Made by a program: the position numbers and the translations under genes. A stretch of 64,000 nucleotides of DNA from Inia geoffrensis (Eukaryota > Chordata > Mammalia > Artiodactyla > Iniidae). Shown piece by piece: positions 57,838-64,000 of the stretch; positions within the stretch are counted from its first letter, which is position 1; each line of letters opens with the position of its first letter. Under the pieces are notes generated by a model. That model worked only from the letters and a program-made list of their open reading frames with translations, searched no databases and was not told the origin of the DNA. Location: NCBI GenBank assembly GCA_036417435.1, contig CM070903.1:4704501-4768500 (forward strand), written 5' to 3'.

Positions 57838-58925
57838 GAGAGGTTGTTCAAGAACTTGAAGACTAGCCCTGCAAATCAAAACCACATGAGATAAAGCTTC
57901 AGACAATAACAGGTGTTGGTCAGCATATGGAGAAATTGCAACCCTCATCCACGGCAGGTGGGAATGAAAATGATGCAGCCACTTTGAAAACAACCTGGCC
58001 ATTCTTTTTCTTCTTTTTTTTTTGGCTTCATCAGGTCTTTAGTTGTTGCACGCGGGATCTTTGTTGCGGCACTCCAGTTTCTCCCTAGTTTCGGTGCTCG
58101 GGCTTCTCTCTAGTTGTGGCGTGAGGGTTCTCTCTCTCTAGTTGTGGCTCACAGGCTTCAGGGTGCGTGGGCTCTGTAGTTTGTGACGGGCTCTAGTTGA
58201 GGCACACGAGCTCAGTAGTTGTGGTGCATGGGCTTAGTTGCCCCGCAGCATGTGGGATCTCAATTCCCCGACCAGGGATCGAACCCGCGTCCCCTGCATT
58301 GCAGGACGGATTCTTTACCACTGGACCACCAGGAAAGTCCCAATCTGGCAATTCTTCAAGTGCCTAAATGTACAGTAACCATATGAGTCAGCAATTCCAC
58401 TCCTAGGTGTATACCCAAGACAAATAAAAACCTATGTCCACAGGAAAATCCGTACAAGGATGTTCATAGCAGCTTTTTTCCCCTTAATAGCAAAAAGGAA
58501 AAACAAGGCAAATGTCCATCACTAATAAATAGACAAGTAAAACGTAATCTATTCATACAGTGGAATATTATTCTGCCATAGAAAGGAAAGAAGCAGTGAC
58601 ACATGGTACAAAATAGATGAATGTTGAAAACATTCTGCTGAGTGAAAAAAGCCAGTCACAAAGGCTACATATTGTACGATCCCACTCTTATGAAGTGTCC
58701 AGAATAGGCAAATGTACACATACATAAAGTAGATTAGTGGTTGCCTAGGCTGGGGTTGGGGTAACAGTTAAATGGGGAGTGAGTACTTATGGGTCCAGGG
58801 TTTCTTTTCAGGGTGATGAAAATGTTCTATGATTGATGGAGGAGATGGTTACACAACTCTGTAAAACCACTGAATTGTACATTTCAAATGGGCAAATTGT
58901 ACGGTACGTGACTCGTATCTCCATA
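57838..58925 (+). mobile_element. Old L1 3' region, plus, split by a SINE
   Basis: Sense ORF2 end (gcaaatcaaaaccacatgag, ggtgggaatgaaaatgatgc; then gtcagcaattccactcctag, caaggatgttcatagcag, tacagtggaatattattctg) and the older L1 3'UTR (gtggttgcctaggctggggt, aaatgttctatgattgatgg, aaccactgaattgtacattt). Interrupted at 58011-58340. Confidence 0.85.
58011..58340 (-). mobile_element. CHR-2-type SINE inside the old L1, minus
   Basis: Reverse complement of the long-body form, ending gaccaccaggaaagtcc. Flanks acctggccattctt and atctggcaattctt are the duplication, with a few mismatches. Confidence 0.88.
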
Positions 58926-60436
58926 AGCAACTTCTGAGTTCTCTGTGAAATAGACGGTAAGGTTGTCTCCTAAGAACCCAGCAGGCAGTGGGGAGCAGCC
59001 TTAAGGAGGGAGGAAAAGGGTTGCTGTGGGGTTGAGTGGGGACTCTGACCAAGGGCCTGAGAGGGATCCCAGGACTGCTGGTTCAGGGCTTAGACGAAAT
59101 TAGCATCCTAGAGCTTGCAGCCACAGCAATCCTTGCAGGTACGTGGTTTCTCCCACAGCTCTCAGCAGACAAGGTGGAGGTGTGTCCTCCTAGTTTCAGA
59201 CAGAAGCTCCAGCAATGCAGGTTTTCACTTCACTTGCTGAGTGTTGCGTGTCTCCTTCTGGGATGGCTGGGTGGAGCCCGGCCTGGGGGCACCGCATCCT
59301 AAGAACACAATCATGGCCTCCTCGCGGTCCCCTGGGGGTGGTGCACACCCCACTCTGCCCATCAGCCCAGATTCCTTCACAGTGATGATTATAGGTAAAA
59401 AAATACACTGTGCCCTGATTTTGTTCCTGGATCTGTGCGACCACCTGTGCATAGATCTTCTTTAAGTTTCCACAGAAAGAGGAGTGTTGTTATAGCCACA
59501 TTATGGGTGATGGACCAAGACTCAGGTATTGGGTAACCAGCTCAGACCCCTCCACCTGCGGTCTGTGGGGGGTGAGTTGGGTCTCTCTCCTGGTTGGCAG
59601 GACCATTCCACGTCCCCTCTTCATGTTGACCACCTACATGTGTCAGGCACCAGCTTGGCTGTGAGAATATAAAGATGGACTCAAGGAACTTGCAGACCAG
59701 GGCAGGAGATCTGGTCCTCCCGAGTGGCACCAGTCATGGCAGGCCATCTGAACAGGAAACAGGACCGTTTCACACAGTGTTTGACTTGGAGAACCTTTGA
59801 TGCCAAGGTGTGACATTAGTTGGGTCACCATGCCCCTGTCAACATGTAAAATCACTGTTCTTTAAATTCTAAAAACTGCTTGCAACAGGCATTCCTGGAC
59901 CTGACTACATCCCTGGCTCCCACCCTTGCGAAAAGGCATTTCCATTTTCTACAGCAGCAATTTCTATAGCCTTTCTTTCTTTTTTTTTCCTTGGAGGGTG
60001 TTGCTTTTATGATCAGAAAAGTAGTAAGGATTTTTTAAAAGTTTATTAGAACTAGACTCAATTTTAAGGAATGTCAGCCTAGTCACCTCAAATCATACTT
60101 TTCGGAAGGGATTTTATGATATTAACTACATTACCGAGAGCATAGAAAGGACGTTCAGTTATTGAATTGAGGACTTCCTGCTATGTCTAGACTCAGAATA
60201 AAGAATAATTTTGCGGCACAAATTTTCTTTCCTTTTTATTCTCCAGGCCCAGTGGCTAATGTAGATCTAGTCAGTTAAAAAAAAAAAAAAAGGTGAGCAT
60301 AATTGTGAAACCAAAACAAAACGATGTTTACAGCATGGATGATTGACTTTTTAATAACGTGTTTTTAGATGATTCATTTTTACAATTTTTAGGTTATTCA
60401 TTTGCACAACGTTTATAAAATACAAAAGAAAATGAA
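58926..60436. other. No recognised gene; weak L2/MIR-like piece
   Basis: Bases 59625-59720 (accacctacatgtgtcagg ... agatggactcaaggaac) resemble an L2/MIR end. The rest, including overlapping frames on both strands at 59036-59465, shows no domain or repeat. An A run lies at about 60278-60291. Confidence 0.35.
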
Positions 60437-60754
60437 GGGTTTCCCTGGTGGCACAGTGGTTAAGAATCCGCCTGCCAATGCGGACACAGGTTCGAGCCCT
60501 GGTCTGGGAAGATCCCACATGCCACGGAGCAACTAAGCCCGCGCGCCACAACTACGGAGCCCACATGCCACAACTACCGAAGCCCACGTGCCTAGACCCT
60601 GTGCTCCACAACAAGAGAAGCCACTGCAATGAGAAGCTCGTGCACCACAACAAAGAGTAGCCCCTGCTCACCCCAACTAGAGAAAGCCCGCCCACAGCAA
60701 CGAAGACCCAACACAGCCAAAAATAAAAATAAATAAATTTATTTAAAAAAAAGA
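60437..60754 (+). mobile_element. CHR-2-type SINE (long form), plus
   Basis: Sense copy from gggtttccctggtggcacag to gccaaaaataaaaataaa. Duplication aaaagaaaatgaa on both sides (about 60424-60436 and 60755-60767). Confidence 0.92.
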
Positions 60755-60839
60755 AAAGAAAATGAAGTTTTCCTCTAGATCTGTCCTCCAGCCACCCAGC
60801 TCCCTTCACCTAGAGGCAGCCAAGGTTACCAGAATCCTG

Positions 60840-61985
60840 CCAGAGCTATTATACCCATATATAAGCTATTGCACACATATACGAGCAAATGGTTAGGTGT
60901 TGACTGTATCTAGATCTCTAGATATATATGTATCACTGTTTCCTGCTTTGCTTTCATGATTTTGTCCTGAATCCTCTGCTATGAGAATGATGTTCTACAA
61001 ACTGGCATCAGCCAATCTAAGATGTTTTGATAATGACTCCTATTATATGTGCCATTAACAAAGAAAACTTGCTGCAGCACTGATTATAAAGCTCATTCCA
61101 ATTTCCAAGATGCATCTTAAACATTGACAAAATATAGCATTTTGTCACTCAAGGTTGTAGGGTAAACTCGCAGTAGTGGAACTGTAAGTTCAAAATGTAG
61201 GTTTATTTGTAATTTTAAAAAACCCAGTTGTGCCCACCAAGACTCTGCTGCCCATTTACACTGAACAAGCCAGTAGATGAAATGCCCCATTTCCAGGCTT
61301 CCCCTCAAATTCAGTGTGTAAACAAAGGCAAAAAGCTTCTCAATCTAATATTATAGATTAAAAAATGGTATGACAATATAGCTTCCTGTTGCACTTTTTT
61401 CTATAAGCAGTGACATTGAACTTCGCTTAAGAGCTGACATTTGAGGTTTGGTTTTGTTTTCCGAGAACTGTTATAATCTCTGCTCATTTTCCCATTGACT
61501 TGTTGCATTTTATATGGCTTTAGAGGCGTTTTTTCTTTTTTCAGGAAGTTAGCTCTTTGTGATATGAGTTGAAAAATTTTCAGAGTTTTTCATTTATCTT
61601 GTACTTTGATTATGGTGTTTTGTTGGGCAGATAAAAAAAAAACCTTTCATGTAGTCGAATTTATCCATCTTCTCTTTTATGGCTTCTAGGTTTATTGTCA
61701 TACTTAAAGAGGCCTTTTGAACTTTAAGATAATTAAATTCAATTCATTCACACTTATTTATGATACTCTTATAATTTCCTTTTTTAAAAAAATTCTGGAA
61801 TTTATTTTGATTTATGGTGTTAAGTATAGGTTCATAGTTTTCTTTTTCTGAACGGCTATCAGGTTTCCCCTATGATATGAAATGTTCACCATAAATATAT
61901 AATAAAGTCCTACATGCATTTGGATCTATTTTTGGAATCCTCCCAGGTTCTTATTTGCATTCTCCCTGGAACCTTATATCTTTCT
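60840..61985 (-). mobile_element. Old L1 (L1M-type) ORF2 region, minus
   Basis: Antisense wording such as gaatttatccatcttctctt, tatggcttctaggtttattg, ggaatttattttgatttatg and gtgttaagtataggttc. Clear from about 61490 to 61960, weaker before. Confidence 0.6.
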
Positions 61986-62164
61986 ACTGGATACTATCCA
62001 TTGGCTTTTGGACTCCAACAGGTTTTTTTATTTTCCATAAAATAATACCCTTCCTCAACTCTGCACTGCCCCACATCTGCGTCTATCCTTTTTCACCTGT
62101 TTATTGTCAAGCTTCTAGAAAGAAAAGAATTATACTTTCTGCCTCTTTTTCCTGACTTTCGGTT

Positions 62165-62785
62165 TGCTTCTCGGTTCTCTGCAACCTGGATCCCGCCCAA
62201 CATTGCACTGAAGTAGTTCTTATTAAAGTCATCAATAACCTCAAGTTCTCATCTCACTTAAACCTCTTGGGAGCTTTCAACGCTGTCGACCTCCTGCAGC
62301 AGCCGTTGTTCTCGGCCTCTGTAGTACCACATCTGGGTTTCTGCTCCTCCCTTGAGTGGACCATCCTCCAGTTAGTTTGCAGGCTTGTCCTTATCTGGCC
62401 ATTGAATGTAGTATTTCAAGGCTTGGACCTACCACCTCTTCTTTCACGGTATACTCTCTCCCTGGGGAATCTCCCTCCTGCCCACAGGTGCTTTTCATCT
62501 TCAAACCAATGACTCATGACTTTATTTCTCCGTCCCTTGTCTTCCTCTGAGCTCCAGATGTATGCATCTACCTGTTAACTGGGTATCTCCATTTGGAAGT
62601 TTTGTTGACATGTCTGATTCTAATTTCATGATCCCGAGGGCTTACCTCCCCTGTCCATGCTGGAGTGATTTTCCACTTTGCTTCTTCTCTAAGTGAGTGG
62701 CAAACCATCTATCTAGTTATGCAAGCCAAGCTTCTAGCAGCATTCCTGGAACCTCTCTTTCTGTGCTACTTGTGTGCCAGAGTTG
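62165..62785 (+). repeat. L2 ORF-region fragment, plus
   Basis: Order follows the L2 reverse-transcriptase region: aaagtcatcaataacctca, gggagctttcaacgctgtc, ttgagtggaccatcctcca, ctgagctccagatgtatgc, ctgggtatctccatttgg, catgtctgattctaatttc. Frames are broken. Part may extend to 62760. Confidence 0.75.
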
Positions 62786-63735
62786 GCTCGTATAGACTCA
62801 TGACAGCTGATTGTTAAATTTTCCAGAATTTTGTGAGCTGGTTGTTAAATATCAACTTATAAACATTTAATGATTAAAAATTAAATGATATTAATGTATG
62901 AGTAAATAAATGATACTAAAGCCAAGGTAATAAATATTCAAAACCATCACTTCCTAACCCTTTACTACACTTTACTATTACCTGTGCGCTTGAGATTATT
63001 TTCATCTGTGGTACCTGCATGGTGGAAATCCTGCCTGGCTTGTATGCTTCCCCCATTCTGCCTTCAGTGATGTCACATTGGCAGCTTGAAGCCTGCCATG
63101 GTGAGGATGGTTTCACCATGGAAACTGGCAACTGTTACCAAATGGAGCTTGATTTATTGCTCTGTTAGTTGTCTGCAATTAAGAAAGAGTTGTAGGAAAT
63201 GTATTAACATTTAAACTTGTGTGTTATGCCTTTAGCCATTATGGTGAGAATAACTTAAAATTCTGAGAAAATAGTCTTCCATTGTTCAAAAATTATTAGC
63301 CCATTCAGCAGAGAAATAGGTCAGGCCATTGACCAATGAGTGAGGTTCTCACACATGTCTTCATTATCTCACTTTTGTCTCTCTTACAAACAAAACTATC
63401 AACCAGTATTCATGTCAGAAACTTCATTAGTTGAAACACAGTTTCTCTATACATATAAGAGTTCTGCCAAAATAAATAAAAACATATTGTGAGAATCAAC
63501 TTGCTATGCGGAATTTAGAATCCATTTGCTATGTGGAATAAACCATAAAGAATATCACATGTTATTATCATTTGTAAATTGTGTGCTATAGTCCTTTACG
63601 AGAGTAACGTTCACTACTTTAGTCCAATGATTACCATCTCTCAAATGAGTTACTGTGTTAGGCCAATCTCCACTCTTACCCACCCACCCCCACAAACTTC
63701 TTAAAGTCCAAATGTGATCACCCACCTTTTTTTCC
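62786..63735. other. No recognised feature
   Basis: AT-rich at first. Bases 62930-63160 look like an old nonautonomous repeat that I cannot name. No gene. Confidence 0.3.
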
Positions 63736-63736
63736 A

Positions 63737-63865
63737 GTTAGTACTTTACTGAGGGCCTACTGTGTGTGCTACTCTAGAAGCTAAATATAGGCAGCAGTGG
63801 ATACAGCAGACATAAATCCCTGTCCTCATGGAATTTACACTCTGGAGAATTAGAAATTGACAAGG
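63737..63865 (+). repeat. L2/MIR-like fragment
   Basis: Wording ttactgagggcctactgtgt, gcagtggatacagcagacat, aatccctgtcctcatggaat matches a common mammalian L2-related 3' piece. Confidence 0.55.
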
Positions 63866-64000
63866 GCTATGAAGAAAAATAGGGCAGGGGTGGGGACCAG
63901 AGAGGATAGTTAGGTTTGCAGTAAAAATAACACAAATTGCACATGACAATACAGCTGTGTACCGTTGCCCCAGCAACCTGCTCTAGTTCTACCCTGGTGT

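Overview
The window is mammalian nuclear DNA, almost certainly from a cetacean (whale or dolphin). The main evidence is fourteen tRNA-derived SINEs of the CHR type. Several belong to the roughly 210-bp class whose body, read in sense, runs through a gggcttccctggtggc head and a gagaggcc...gtaccgc end before an A tail; as far as I know, this class is abundant in whales and dolphins. I saw none of the ruminant BovB, Bov-tA or ART2 repeats. The L1 3' ends are also of the cetartiodactyl type.

I found no host protein-coding gene, tRNA, rRNA or CRISPR array. The window looks like intergenic or deep intronic sequence built from nested transposable elements. Old material (MIR, L2, MLT1-type LTRs, hAT-Charlie, a Tigger fragment, L1M and HAL1-like L1) is cut by younger L1 3' ends, and these in turn are cut by CHR SINEs.

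The dominant object is a full-length LINE-1 of about 8.3 kb on the minus strand (about 5485-13780). Its 301-aa ORF1 and 1272-aa ORF2 are both open. All the endonuclease, reverse-transcriptase and Cys/His residues I could check are in place. It has a poly(A) tail with an AATAAA signal and a 12-13 bp target-site duplication at a TT/AAAA site. Its 5'UTR is unusually long (about 3.1 kb) and contains a CpG-rich promoter, four 38-bp tandem repeats each carrying the palindrome AGCCGCGGCT, and about four tandem units of about 290 bp. This is the only feature that looks like a working genetic system.

Layout: 1-4.5 kb, an MLT1 LTR, an ERV-type LTR and unclassified GC-rich DNA. 4.6-18.7 kb, one old antisense L1 region split by SINEs, by a short L1 3' end and by the 8.3-kb L1. 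18.7-23.5 kb, mostly single-copy-looking DNA. 23.5-29.7 kb, an MLT1 LTR split by an L1, further L1 3' ends, a split hAT element, L2 and SINEs. 29.7-33.8 kb, mostly unclassified. 33.8-38.3 kb, antisense L1/HAL1-like. 38.3-51.7 kb, unclassified DNA with MIRs, an LTR, a hAT element, two long TTTC arrays and two SINEs. 51.7-59 kb, sense-strand L1s nested in each other. 59-64 kb, unclassified DNA with a SINE, an antisense L1 fragment and an L2.

All repeat family names come from my memory of consensus sequences, not from a database search. Edges without a stated target-site duplication are approximate.
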